DNA from: Haloarculaceae archaeon
GTDB lineage: Archaea > Halobacteriota > Halobacteria > Halobacteriales > Haloarculaceae
Direction: 5' to 3'
NCBI GenBank assembly: GCA_028274885.1
Contig: JAQCMX010000187.1
Coordinates: forward strand, 1-5,704
DNA: 5,704 bases
The notes below the pieces were generated by a model. It had not been told where the DNA came from. It made no database searches and was given only the letters and a program-made list of their open reading frames with translations. Position numbers and translations under genes: made by a program. Positions 1 to 5,123 of the stretch are shown piece by piece (positions within the stretch are counted from its first letter, which is position 1; each line of letters starts with the position of its first letter).

Positions 1-947
1 TCACAGTCGGGACAGGCGCCGTGGGGGCTGTTGAACGAAAACGAACGGGTTTCGATCTCACTGACGTCGATGTTGCAGTGGTTGCAGGCCAGCTCCTCTG
101 AGAACTCGACGACCAGTCGGTCCGCCGTGGTGTCGGTTGCGGTGTCGTCGCGACCGGCCGGGCTTTCGTCGGCGAGGTCGCCGGTCGAGCGGGCGGTTGC
201 GCCGCCGACGTCGACGCCCGCAGGGTCCGGAAAGATCACCTTGAGGACGCCACCGGCCTCGGCGAGTGCCGTCTCCACCGAATCGGTGATGCGTGAGCGT
301 TCGGCCTCGCGGATCTGCACACGGTCGACGACGACGTCGATTGTGTGGTCGTAGTTCTCGTCAAGCGCCGGTGTGTCGGTGGTCAGATCGTATCGCTGTC
401 CGTCGACCTCGACGCGCGCATAGCCGTCGGCAACGAGTTCTTCGAACAGGTCCTCGAAGGCGCCCTTTTGATCTCTGACGACGGGTGCACAGATCTTCGC
501 TCGGGTGTCCTCTGGTGCACTCATGAGCCGTCGAACCATCTGCTGGGCGCTTTGATCGTCGATCTCGCGGCCACACTCCGGACAGTGCGGTGTCCCGATT
601 CGGGCGTACAGCAAGCGAAGATAGTCGTGGAGTTCCGTGACGGTCCCGACGGTCGAGCGGGGGTTGTTGGCGGCGTTTTTTTGATCGATAGAGATCGCCG
701 GAGAGAGCCCCTCCACGTTCTCGACCTGTGGTTTGTCCATCTGCCCGAGGAAGTTCCGGGCGTATGCGGAGAGTGACTCGATATACCGACGCTGGCCCTC
801 GGCGTAGATGGTCTCGAAGGCCAGCGAAGACTTGCCCGATCCCGAGAGACCGGTCACGACGGTCAACTCCTCGCGGGGGATCTTGACGTCGACATCCTTG
901 AGATTGTGTTCGACGGCCCCGCGGACTTCGATATGCTCGCGGCTCAT
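1..947 (-). CDS. uvrA: UvrABC excinuclease subunit A, N-terminal part (runs off left edge)
   Basis: UvrA is the DNA-damage-sensing ABC-type ATPase that loads UvrB at lesions in nucleotide excision repair; haloarchaea carry the bacterial-type system. The first 315 residues are visible, about a third of the usual length. Translation begins MSREHIEVRGA. It shows the Walker A loop GLSGSGKS at residues 33-40, then the UvrA hallmarks EGQRRYIESLSAYARNFLGQM (48-70 region) and NNPRSTVGTVTELHDYLRLL (94-113). A CPEC pair lies at 122-125. The first C4 zinc module is C288, C291, C312 and C315, with a 20-residue spacer containing RSFSFNSPHGACPDC, as in bacterial UvrA. Residues about 241-276 form a polar, acidic, low-complexity stretch within the UvrB-binding/insertion region, probably a halophile-type loop. 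ATG at 947 is chosen because family homology starts there. A weak TATA-like GTTTCAC at 974-980 (minus) fits a nearly leaderless mRNA. The gene is divergent from the LURP-one-like gene. Confidence 0.97.
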   Translation of the reverse strand, partial: MSREHIEVRGAVEHNLKDVDVKIPREELTVVTGLSGSGKSSLAFETIYAEGQRRYIESLSAYARNFLGQMDKPQVENVEGLSPAISIDQKNAANNPRSTVGTVTELHDYLRLLYARIGTPHCPECGREIDDQSAQQMVRRLMSAPEDTRAKICAPVVRDQKGAFEDLFEELVADGYARVEVDGQRYDLTTDTPALDENYDHTIDVVVDRVQIREAERSRITDSVETALAEAGGVLKVIFPDPAGVDVGGATARSTGDLADESPAGRDDTATDTTADRLVVEFSEELACNHCNIDVSEIETRSFSFNSPHGACPDC

Positions 948-973
948 CTTTGACAGATCCAAGGACCGGGTGA

Positions 974-980
974 GTGAAAC
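974..980 (-). promoter_or_regulatory. Weak TATA-like element for uvrA
   Basis: Read on the minus strand this is GTTTCAC, centred about 30 nt upstream of the uvrA ATG (947). This is the expected spacing for a leaderless or 3-nt-leader haloarchaeal transcript. The match to TTTAWA is poor, so it is inferred mainly from position. An alternative is TATTTATT (1016-1023 read on minus), which would give a leader of about 45 nt. Confidence 0.3.
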
Positions 981-985
981 ACTGT

Positions 986-997
986 CGGTTCGAACCG
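986..997. promoter_or_regulatory. 12-bp perfect palindrome CGGTTCGAACCG between divergent genes (possible operator)
   Basis: CGGTTCGAACCG is its own reverse complement. It lies in the intergenic region between uvrA and the LURP-one-like gene, between the two predicted core promoters: just upstream of the weak uvrA TATA and about 20 bp upstream of the plus-strand TATA. That is a typical place for an archaeal regulator to bind. It is not a LexA box, since the half-sites are oriented as GTTCGAAC rather than CGAACNNNNGTTCG. No function is demonstrated. Confidence 0.35.
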
Positions 998-1010
998 CCG
1001 GGAAAACGGG

Positions 1011-1023
1011 GAAAGAATAAATA
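1011..1023 (+). promoter_or_regulatory. BRE/TATA promoter for the LURP-one-like gene
   Basis: Purine-rich GAAAG (BRE-like, 1011-1015) is followed by AATAAATA (1016-1023). The TATA centre predicts transcription start near 1047. This is downstream of the ATG at 1033 but coincides with the in-frame GTG at 1048. The AT-rich box also reads as TATTTATT on the minus strand, but the purine-rich flank sits on the plus-strand upstream side, which favours rightward use. Confidence 0.5.
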
Positions 1024-1032
1024 CCAGGGCAC

Positions 1033-1611
1033 ATGTTAGGGAGGACAGTGACCGGAGACGCGGAGTTTTTCGGAATCGATCTCACCGCGGACAGATACGT
1101 CGTTAAAAAAAGCGTCGTCCGGGACAGATGTCAGGTCTACAACGAGGATGGCAAGCTCCTGTTGGAGACGACAAATCCGACGTTTCGTGTCGAGACCGGC
1201 TTGATATTCGTTGATGGGGATGGAAACGAGGTGTTCAAGATCGAGTCCGGGAATCTCCCCGAAGACTACTTTATTACGCCAGCAGATAGGGAACGGCCTG
1301 CGCTCATCATCGAGGAAGACCTGGAAACCTTCCAGCGGCGGTGGAAGATACGCGACCGGAACGAGCGGTTGCTCGCGGTGATCGAAACACGGGGGAAATT
1401 TGTCGAGTTCTTCCGGATCTACGTCCCGCTGGGTGGGGTTTTGCCACACAGCTACGCCGTCGAGAGCGCCGACGGGACCGAGGTTGCCGCGTTTTCCGGG
1501 AGTCCGGGCATTAGCCGAACCTACACGCTCGAGATAGGGAACGCAGGAGCACTGGCGCGGGAGGTGCTGGCTGCGGGGGCACTCGCCGTCGAGATACTGG
1601 ATGAACAGTAA
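1033..1611 (+). CDS. LURP-one-related / Tubby C-terminal-like protein (192 aa)
   Basis: The protein resembles the LURP-one-related (LOR, YxjI-like, Tubby C-terminal-like beta-barrel) family, whose molecular function is mostly unknown; phospholipid binding is suggested from the Tubby fold. The family's repeating pattern of strands is visible. RYVVKKSVVRDRCQVYNEDGK at 21-41 matches the opening 'vvkqk-v-d-y-vyde-G' strand pair. DGDGNEVFKI (61-70) is the 'l-D-dG-vl-i' turn. RRWKIRDRNERLLAVIE (102-118) is the central strand pair. YAVESADGTEVAAFSG (141-156) followed by RTYTLEI (162-168) and a hydrophobic C-terminal helix ending LAVEILDEQ completes the barrel. No signal peptide or membrane helix is seen. 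The outermost ATG is annotated, but promoter geometry favours the in-frame GTG at 1048, which gives 187 aa. It is divergent from uvrA, with no evidence that they act together. Family assignment is from remembered pattern only. Confidence 0.85.
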   Translation: MLGRTVTGDAEFFGIDLTADRYVVKKSVVRDRCQVYNEDGKLLLETTNPTFRVETGLIFVDGDGNEVFKIESGNLPEDYFITPADRERPALIIEEDLETFQRRWKIRDRNERLLAVIETRGKFVEFFRIYVPLGGVLPHSYAVESADGTEVAAFSGSPGISRTYTLEIGNAGALAREVLAAGALAVEILDEQ

Positions 1612-1707
1612 CTGGCGTCCCCAGCGGCCAGTAGCCAGGCGGCAGTCAGATTCCGGGACAGAGCAAAGGCCCGGCTGGGGGTCAAGCTGGATGATAGACC
1701 GGGGGGT
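1612..1707. other. Convergent intergenic spacer
   Basis: This GC-rich spacer of 96 bp lies between the 3' ends of the LURP-one-like gene (plus) and the YdjM-like gene (minus). It contains short complementary CTGGC/GCCAG words near 1613-1637 that could fold in the RNA. Most of a hairpin at 1695-1710 lies at its right end. No ORF or RNA gene was recognised. Confidence 0.6.
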
Positions 1708-1710
1708 CTA
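1695..1710 (-). terminator. Short hairpin overlapping the stop codon of the YdjM-like gene
   Basis: TAGACC-GGGG-GGTCTA is a perfect 6-bp stem with a 4-nt loop. On the minus strand the first three bases of the stem are the TAG stop codon of the membrane-protein gene (1708-1710). There is no strong U-tract after it, so termination is possible but unproven; it may only stabilise the 3' end. Confidence 0.3.
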
Positions 1711-2304
1711 AACGATCTCGCCGTCGAGTCCGAGGTGAATCAGAATCCCCGCAAAGAACGTCCAGACGACGGCGAGTGTGCCGGCCTGCCGAGGGGCCGA
1801 AAGGGTGCGAGTGAGCACCCACACGCCGACAGCGAGCGTCGCGGTGAGAGCGAAGGTGGCCGGAACACTGTGTGTCCACGCGCGGTGCTGGCGGGTCGCA
1901 ATGCCGATGAGCGGATCGACAGCACCCACGAGAAGTAAGGCCACGAGCGCGGCACCGACCCCGACGACGATTTCGCTTGGAACCGGGGGTTCACTGTCAA
2001 GATACTCCGTGCTGGCGGTGTCGGCCAGGTCCACGAGTTGGTCGAACGCGAGCGCTGTCAGGGAAACCACACCCAGGACGACGATCGCCCGGAGTGCTCG
2101 GTTTGCTTTGCGGCGGGGGATGGAGTTGTGGTGATCGACATCCGGGAATATCGAACCGACGAAGGTCATCCCGGCTGCACCGGCCGCAGCACCGGCCGAG
2201 ACGACCGGTGTCTCGAAGAGCCAGTACAACGTCGCACCGACAAAAATAGCCATCACGACGGCCCCGATGCGACCCCAGCGGGCGTGGGTCGGATAGTTCG
2301 GCAT
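1708..2304 (-). CDS. YdjM-type (DUF457-like) multi-pass membrane protein, putative metal-dependent hydrolase
   Basis: This 198-aa integral membrane protein has about five or six hydrophobic segments, roughly residues 12-30, 35-53, 72-90, 112-132, 148-168 and 172-192. Conserved polar motifs of the YdjM/DUF457 superfamily punctuate the helices: TH at 6-7, FPDVDHH at 53-59, HRAWTHS at 140-146 and HLGLD at 190-194. The His/Asp clusters suggest a metal centre at the membrane, and databases often name the family 'membrane-bound metal-dependent hydrolase'. The substrate is unknown, and in bacteria the family includes the SOS-inducible YdjM. ATG at 2304 places the conserved TH motif near the N-terminus, as in relatives. 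No good TATA box lies 25-30 bp upstream, so it may be read through from the zinc-ribbon gene 147 bp upstream on the same strand. A hairpin sequence sits in between. The family call is based on motifs only. Confidence 0.88.
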   Translation of the reverse strand: MPNYPTHARWGRIGAVVMAIFVGATLYWLFETPVVSAGAAAGAAGMTFVGSIFPDVDHHNSIPRRKANRALRAIVVLGVVSLTALAFDQLVDLADTASTEYLDSEPPVPSEIVVGVGAALVALLLVGAVDPLIGIATRQHRAWTHSVPATFALTATLAVGVWVLTRTLSAPRQAGTLAVVWTFFAGILIHLGLDGEIV

Positions 2305-2451
2305 ACACGCTGTTGTTGACCGCCTCGTACTTGTGCCCGTTGGGTTAACGGGCGGTCTGTGAGTCCTATCAGGTCACGTGGGGACCGTCGGCCCGTGCCG
2401 TGTCGTCCCACGCCATATGATCACTGTCCCCGTCGTCCGGTGCGTTCTGAG
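2305..2451. other. Spacer between the zinc-ribbon and YdjM-like genes
   Basis: This 147-bp spacer separates two minus-strand genes. It contains the 2335-2353 inverted repeat. I see no convincing TATA box for the downstream gene and no small ORF that resembles a protein. Confidence 0.5.
2335..2353 (-). repeat. Inverted repeat GCCCGTT-N5-AACGGGC
   Basis: Two perfect 7-bp arms (2335-2341 and 2347-2353) flank the loop GGGTT. It lies 31 bp upstream of the ATG of the YdjM-like gene and about 100 bp past the stop of the preceding minus-strand gene. It could be an RNA hairpin (an attenuator, or a terminator of the upstream transcript) or a DNA operator at promoter position. No T-run follows on the minus strand, which weakens the intrinsic-terminator reading. 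Confidence 0.4.
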
Positions 2452-3195
2452 TCAGCGAAGCGCGGCCATCGTCTCCGCTGCCTCGCGGGCGACGGTAAGG
2501 TACTCACGGGCACGCTGTGGGTCGTCGGTCGTCTCTGCCATGCGGGCAAACGACGCGAGTGTCCGTTCTAAGGAGTCACGTGCTGCCATCACCTGGCTGT
2601 CGTGTGAGTCGGGACGCTCCGGGTCGACACCGGGTACGCTGTGTGTCTGAGTGTCGTCACCGCCTCTCGGGGACCGATTGTCGGTCTGTCGGGTCAGATC
2701 GTCGCTCATCCGCTCGCGCTCGGTCCCGGCTTGGCGCCGTGTTTGCCGACCCCGTTCGGTCCCGTCGTCGGGACGATCCGTCGAAGGGTCCTGTGAGTCG
2801 GGGCCCTGGGGGCGGTCACGACGTTGGGAGTCGTTGGGTGCTGGCTGTGGCTGCTCCTCGGCGTCCGATCCGAAGGCAACGCGGGCGCTGTCGTCCGGGG
2901 ACGTGATCTGAATCTCCTCATGATCCTCGGATTCGTCAACATCCCCGGTAGCGTCCTCGTCGGGGTCACCGGTTCCGTTGGTGCCCCGGTCAACGGGCTT
3001 CTCGCAGGTCGGGCAAAACTCCTGTCCGTCGTACCGGAAGATCGGATCGTTACACTCCGAGCAGTGGGCGTTGGTCATCGTTGCCCCCTGCAAGAGCAGT
3101 TCGCTCATCTGTTCGGTGGCTTCCCGCCGTTGCTGGTCGCGTTCGTACTTTTCGCGAAGCCGTTCGCGTTCGGCTTCCTCGTCGAAATCGCTCAT
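2452..3195 (-). CDS. Zinc-ribbon protein, Sjogren's syndrome/scleroderma autoantigen p27 family
   Basis: This is a 247-aa acidic protein. The N-terminus (MSDFDEEAER, residues 1-30) is a charged, coiled-coil-like helix. The family's core follows, SELLLQGATMTNAHCSECNDP (31-51), where C45/C48 and C61/C64 (CPTC) form a zinc ribbon. This arrangement matches the Auto_anti-p27 family (COG1645) found across archaea and eukaryotes; its biochemical role is not established. Residues about 70-195 are a long, low-complexity D/E/S/R/Q-rich linker, probably disordered. Residues about 203-247 form a second amphipathic helical segment (RDSLERTLASFARMAE...). ATG at 3195 is chosen over an ORF extension to 3336 because family homology begins at MSDFD, the upstream 47 residues are not protein-like, and a TATA-like box is correctly spaced. 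It is divergent from mdh. No partner can be deduced. Confidence 0.93.
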   Translation of the reverse strand: MSDFDEEAERERLREKYERDQQRREATEQMSELLLQGATMTNAHCSECNDPIFRYDGQEFCPTCEKPVDRGTNGTGDPDEDATGDVDESEDHEEIQITSPDDSARVAFGSDAEEQPQPAPNDSQRRDRPQGPDSQDPSTDRPDDGTERGRQTRRQAGTERERMSDDLTRQTDNRSPRGGDDTQTHSVPGVDPERPDSHDSQVMAARDSLERTLASFARMAETTDDPQRAREYLTVAREAAETMAALR

Positions 3196-3218
3196 ATAGG
3201 GGTAGAGAAGGTGGACGC

Positions 3219-3230
3219 GAAAATGGTTTG
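3219..3230 (-). promoter_or_regulatory. Putative BRE/TATA of the zinc-ribbon gene
   Basis: On the minus strand this reads CAAACCATTTTC. The AT-rich core is centred about 27 bp upstream of the ATG at 3195, consistent with a leaderless transcript. The match is moderate and inferred from spacing. Confidence 0.35.
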
Positions 3231-3238
3231 CGGAGCCG

Positions 3239-3248
3239 CCTTCGAAGG
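3239..3248. repeat. 10-bp palindrome CCTTCGAAGG
   Basis: A perfect palindrome in the divergent zinc-ribbon/mdh intergenic region, just upstream of the putative minus-strand BRE/TATA. It is possibly an operator. TTCGAA cores are common in GC-rich haloarchaeal DNA, so chance is a fair alternative. Confidence 0.25.
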
Positions 3249-3266
3249 TCCTCGTGTAGGAGGGGG

Positions 3267-3280
3267 TGTCAGGCGTGACA
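3267..3280. repeat. Inverted repeat TGTCA-N4-TGACA
   Basis: Five-base arms with spacer GGCG lie in the zinc-ribbon/mdh divergent region, about 90 bp upstream of the mdh TATA box. The shape suits a dimeric regulator, but it is short and has no demonstrated role. Confidence 0.25.
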
Positions 3281-3368
3281 GGGGACGACGTTTCCACGGG
3301 GTCAGAGAGCCGGTCAAGGAGGGGAATGCATGTCAAAACAGCGTGATGACGGACCGAAACGTTGCGGT

Positions 3369-3382
3369 TCCAAATGTTTTAA
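3369..3382 (+). promoter_or_regulatory. BRE/TATA promoter of mdh
   Basis: The sequence TCCAAATGTTTTAA holds a BRE-like CCAAA followed by TTTTAA (3377-3382). Its centre predicts a start near 3406, giving a leader of only about 5 nt before the ATG at 3411. This supports ATG 3411 and argues against the upstream ATG at 3330. Confidence 0.6.
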
Positions 3383-3410
3383 CGTGGGTGGTACGGCAGT
3401 TCTACGTGAT

Positions 3411-4325
3411 ATGACGAAAGTAAGCATCGTCGGTGCAGCGGGCACTGTCGGCGCAGCAGTCGGATACAGCATCGCAGCTCGGGATATTGTCGAGGAACTG
3501 GTGTACGTCGACATCCCCGAACAGGAGGACACGACGATTGGTCAAGCTGCTGACACCAACCACGGTATCGCCTACGACGCTAACACCGCGGTCCGACATG
3601 GGAAGTACCCGGACACAGCGGGATCGGACATCGTCATCATCACAGCCGGACTCCCGCGGTCCCCGGGTGATACACGGCTCGATCTCGCCGACGACAACGC
3701 TCCGATCATGGTGGATATCCAGTCGTCTCTCGCAGACCACAACGACGATTTTATTACCATCACAACATCGAATCCGGTCGATCTGCTCAATCGTCATCTC
3801 TATGAGTCCGGTGACCGTCCGCGCGAGCACGTGATCGGGTTCGGCGGCCGACTCGACTCCGCCCGGTTCCGGTACGTCCTCTCGGAACGCTTCGATGTGC
3901 CTGTCCGGAACGTCGAAGCCACCATCCTCGGGGAACACGGCGACGCGCAGGTACCTGTCTTCTCGAAAGTCCGCATCGACGGTCGGGACCCGACGTTTAC
4001 CGAAGAACAAAGGGAGCAGATCCTCGCAGACCTACAAGAGAGCGCCATGAACGTCATCGAACGCAAGGGTGCGACCGAATGGGGTCCGGCACAGGGGGTG
4101 ACCCACATCGTCGAGAGCATCGTCAACGATACCGGTGAGGTACTCCCGTGTTCGGTCGTGCTCGACGGGGAGTACGGTCACAGCGACGTGGGGTTTGGCG
4201 TCCCAGCAAAGCTTGGATCCGGCGGCGTCGAGGGGATCGTTGAGTGGGACCTCGACGAGTTCGAACGGGAACAAATGGAGGGCGCTGATAAAAAGCTGAG
4301 CGACCAGTACGAAAAGATCGCCTGA
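3411..4325 (+). CDS. mdh: Malate dehydrogenase (NAD-dependent, LDH-like halophilic type)
   Basis: Catalyses NAD-linked interconversion of malate and oxaloacetate in the cytoplasmic TCA cycle. The length is 304 aa, matching the well-studied halophilic tetrameric enzyme of Haloarcula marismortui, which it closely resembles in remembered sequence. The Rossmann glycine motif GAAGTVG is at residues 8-14, and D34 ends strand 2, indicating NAD rather than NADP. The active-site loop LPRSPGDTR contains R83 (LDH position 102, the arginine that selects malate over lactate) and R89 (position 109). TTSNPVD has N121. The catalytic pair is D149 and H176 (GEHGD at 174-178), and R152 binds the substrate carboxylate. 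Surface acidity is high, as expected for a halophile. ATG 3411 is chosen because homologues begin MTKVSIVGAAG and the promoter places the mRNA start just before it; the 27-residue upstream extension is not homologous. It appears monocistronic. Confidence 0.98.
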   Translation: MTKVSIVGAAGTVGAAVGYSIAARDIVEELVYVDIPEQEDTTIGQAADTNHGIAYDANTAVRHGKYPDTAGSDIVIITAGLPRSPGDTRLDLADDNAPIMVDIQSSLADHNDDFITITTSNPVDLLNRHLYESGDRPREHVIGFGGRLDSARFRYVLSERFDVPVRNVEATILGEHGDAQVPVFSKVRIDGRDPTFTEEQREQILADLQESAMNVIERKGATEWGPAQGVTHIVESIVNDTGEVLPCSVVLDGEYGHSDVGFGVPAKLGSGGVEGIVEWDLDEFEREQMEGADKKLSDQYEKIA

Positions 4326-4482
4326 ATCCTCTCATACTGATTATTGCGGGTCTATCACTCAGTGCCTGTCTCGGGTCGTAAAATAGCCCGGATACCTGAT
4401 CGGGGCCGAAAGTTACTATCGATCGCCGGCAGAACACGTTTGTGGGGGTTCATTACAGTCCCCTCGGATGTGAAACAGATGA

Positions 4483-4500
4483 CTCAAACAGCCATTTGAG
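4483..4500. promoter_or_regulatory. Inverted repeat CTCAAA-N6-TTTGAG upstream of the small-gene operon
   Basis: The arms are at 4483-4488 and 4495-4500 with spacer CAGCCA. The right arm ends 13 bp before the TATA box (4514-4519). The site is therefore centred near -50 relative to the predicted start, where archaeal activators or upstream regulators often bind. The binding protein is unknown. Confidence 0.35.
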
Positions 4501-4510
4501 CCTCGGTGAG

Positions 4511-4519
4511 ATCTTTTAG
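4511..4519 (+). promoter_or_regulatory. TATA box (ATCTTTTAG) for the 4542-5048 operon
   Basis: TTTTAG at 4514-4519 begins 28 nt before the ATG at 4542, which gives a leaderless mRNA. This spacing excludes the upstream in-frame ATG at 4506 as the start. The same ATCTTTT core occurs at 5500-5506. Confidence 0.55.
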
Positions 4520-4541
4520 CACCGGGTTTGAACAAACAGAC

Positions 4542-4763
4542 ATGGACTACCGAATTGAGAGGAGAACGGCCACAGCGGCTAAGAGATTCCAGCGGGTGCG
4601 TGGCTGGTTGAACCGAATCGGCTTCTGGGGTTCGATCCTGCTGCCGATCGCGTATCCACCGATCCTGTACGGGACCAGCGGGGCAACACGGGGGTTCACC
4701 TTTGCCGGGGTTCTTGTCGCTCACGTCACGTGTCTCGTGCTGGGACATGAGTATCCGAGGTGA
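4542..4763 (+). CDS. Small two-helix membrane protein, conserved haloarchaeal type
   Basis: This is a 73-aa protein of unknown function. Residues 1-25 are basic and helix-like (MDYRIERRTATAAKRFQRVR). Two hydrophobic segments follow at about 27-45 (FWGSILLPIAYPPILYG region) and about 51-68 (FTFAGVLVAHVTCLVLG), with a short GHEYPR tail. The basic N-terminus would favour a cytoplasmic location, putting both ends inside. I recall similar short membrane proteins in other haloarchaea but cannot name a family. The start at 4542 rather than 4506 rests on the leaderless TATA spacing. It is followed after 6 nt by the winged-helix-like gene, whose Shine-Dalgarno site lies at this gene's last codons and stop. 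The two are therefore almost certainly co-transcribed and probably translationally coupled. Confidence 0.8.
   Translation: MDYRIERRTATAAKRFQRVRGWLNRIGFWGSILLPIAYPPILYGTSGATRGFTFAGVLVAHVTCLVLGHEYPR
4757..4763 (+). promoter_or_regulatory. Shine-Dalgarno site GAGGTGA running into the upstream stop codon
   Basis: GAGGTGA is complementary to the archaeal 16S 3' end (UCACCUC). It ends 6 nt before ATG 4770 and includes the TGA stop of the preceding gene. It decides the start of the downstream gene and implies reinitiation or coupling, in contrast to the leaderless first gene. Confidence 0.75.
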
Positions 4764-4769
4764 ACGGTT

Positions 4770-5048
4770 ATGTGTCCAAGCCAGGATCTGAACCGGTTCC
4801 TAAAGACGGGTGATAGAAGTACAGTCGAGGGGTTATCGTCGAAAGCACAGCAACTCGGATCCTACCTTTACCGGCGAGTCCAACAGGAGGGGGAAATCTA
4901 CGTCAAAAGTCGGTTCATCGCAGAGGATATCGATCTCTCCCCGAAGGAAATCGGGGCGGCTATGCGCCAATTACAGGATTCGCCCCTGGAGCTTTCGGTC
5001 GAACAGTGGGCCTATACGAACGGGACGACCTGGCGAATCTCGGACTGA
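4770..5048 (+). CDS. Winged-helix-like protein, probably the haloarchaeal DUF7123 family
   Basis: This is a 92-aa soluble protein. Residues about 22-40 form a first helix (LSSKAQQLGSYLYRRVQ). GEIYVKSRFIAEDIDLSPKEIGAAMRQL (41-68) reads as a helix-turn-helix with the 'ykSRfIaeei-LspkevG' pattern I associate with small haloarchaeal DUF7123 proteins. Residues 72-90 (PLELSVEQWAYTNGTTWRI) look like the two-stranded wing. A DNA-binding or regulatory role is inferred from the fold pattern only; no target is known. The start is fixed by the Shine-Dalgarno site six nucleotides upstream. It sits behind the small membrane protein, so the pair could couple membrane and transcriptional functions, but nothing proves this. 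The inverted repeat upstream of the operon is a candidate autoregulatory site. Confidence 0.87.
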   Translation: MCPSQDLNRFLKTGDRSTVEGLSSKAQQLGSYLYRRVQQEGEIYVKSRFIAEDIDLSPKEIGAAMRQLQDSPLELSVEQWAYTNGTTWRISD

Positions 5049-5123
5049 CGTTCACCGGTAATGATAGTGTCGATGATCAAGCGGAAATCAGAGCGGTTAT
5101 TCACACTGTTGGCTGTACCTCTT

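Larger units (their letters stand above)
4326..4541. other. Intergenic region downstream of mdh
   Basis: This 216-bp stretch has no protein-like ORF. It includes an AT-richer segment after mdh without a clear terminator hairpin, a GGGG/CCCC pair near 4443-4464, the inverted repeat at 4483-4500 and the promoter of the next operon. Confidence 0.6.

Noticed and set aside
986..997. LexA-type SOS box upstream of uvrA
   Set aside because: The half-sites are in the wrong order for CGAACNNNNGTTCG, and haloarchaea are not known to use LexA.
361..1032. 223-aa minus-strand ORF and overlapping plus-strand ORFs within 31-776
   Set aside because: They are out of frame with, or antisense to, uvrA, whose frame shows unmistakable UvrA motifs. 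Their translations are Arg-rich and show no domain.
3196..3336. 47-residue N-terminal extension of the zinc-ribbon protein
   Set aside because: Homology starts at MSDFD, and a TATA-like box lies inside the extension.
3330..3410. N-terminal extension of malate dehydrogenase from ATG 3330
   Set aside because: The extension lies over the mdh promoter and is not homologous to MDH; the family begins at MTKVSIVGAAG (3411).
2824..3414. 196-aa plus-strand ORF
   Set aside because: It is antisense to the zinc-ribbon gene, whose family signature is clear. The hydrophobic look comes from the complement of acidic codons.
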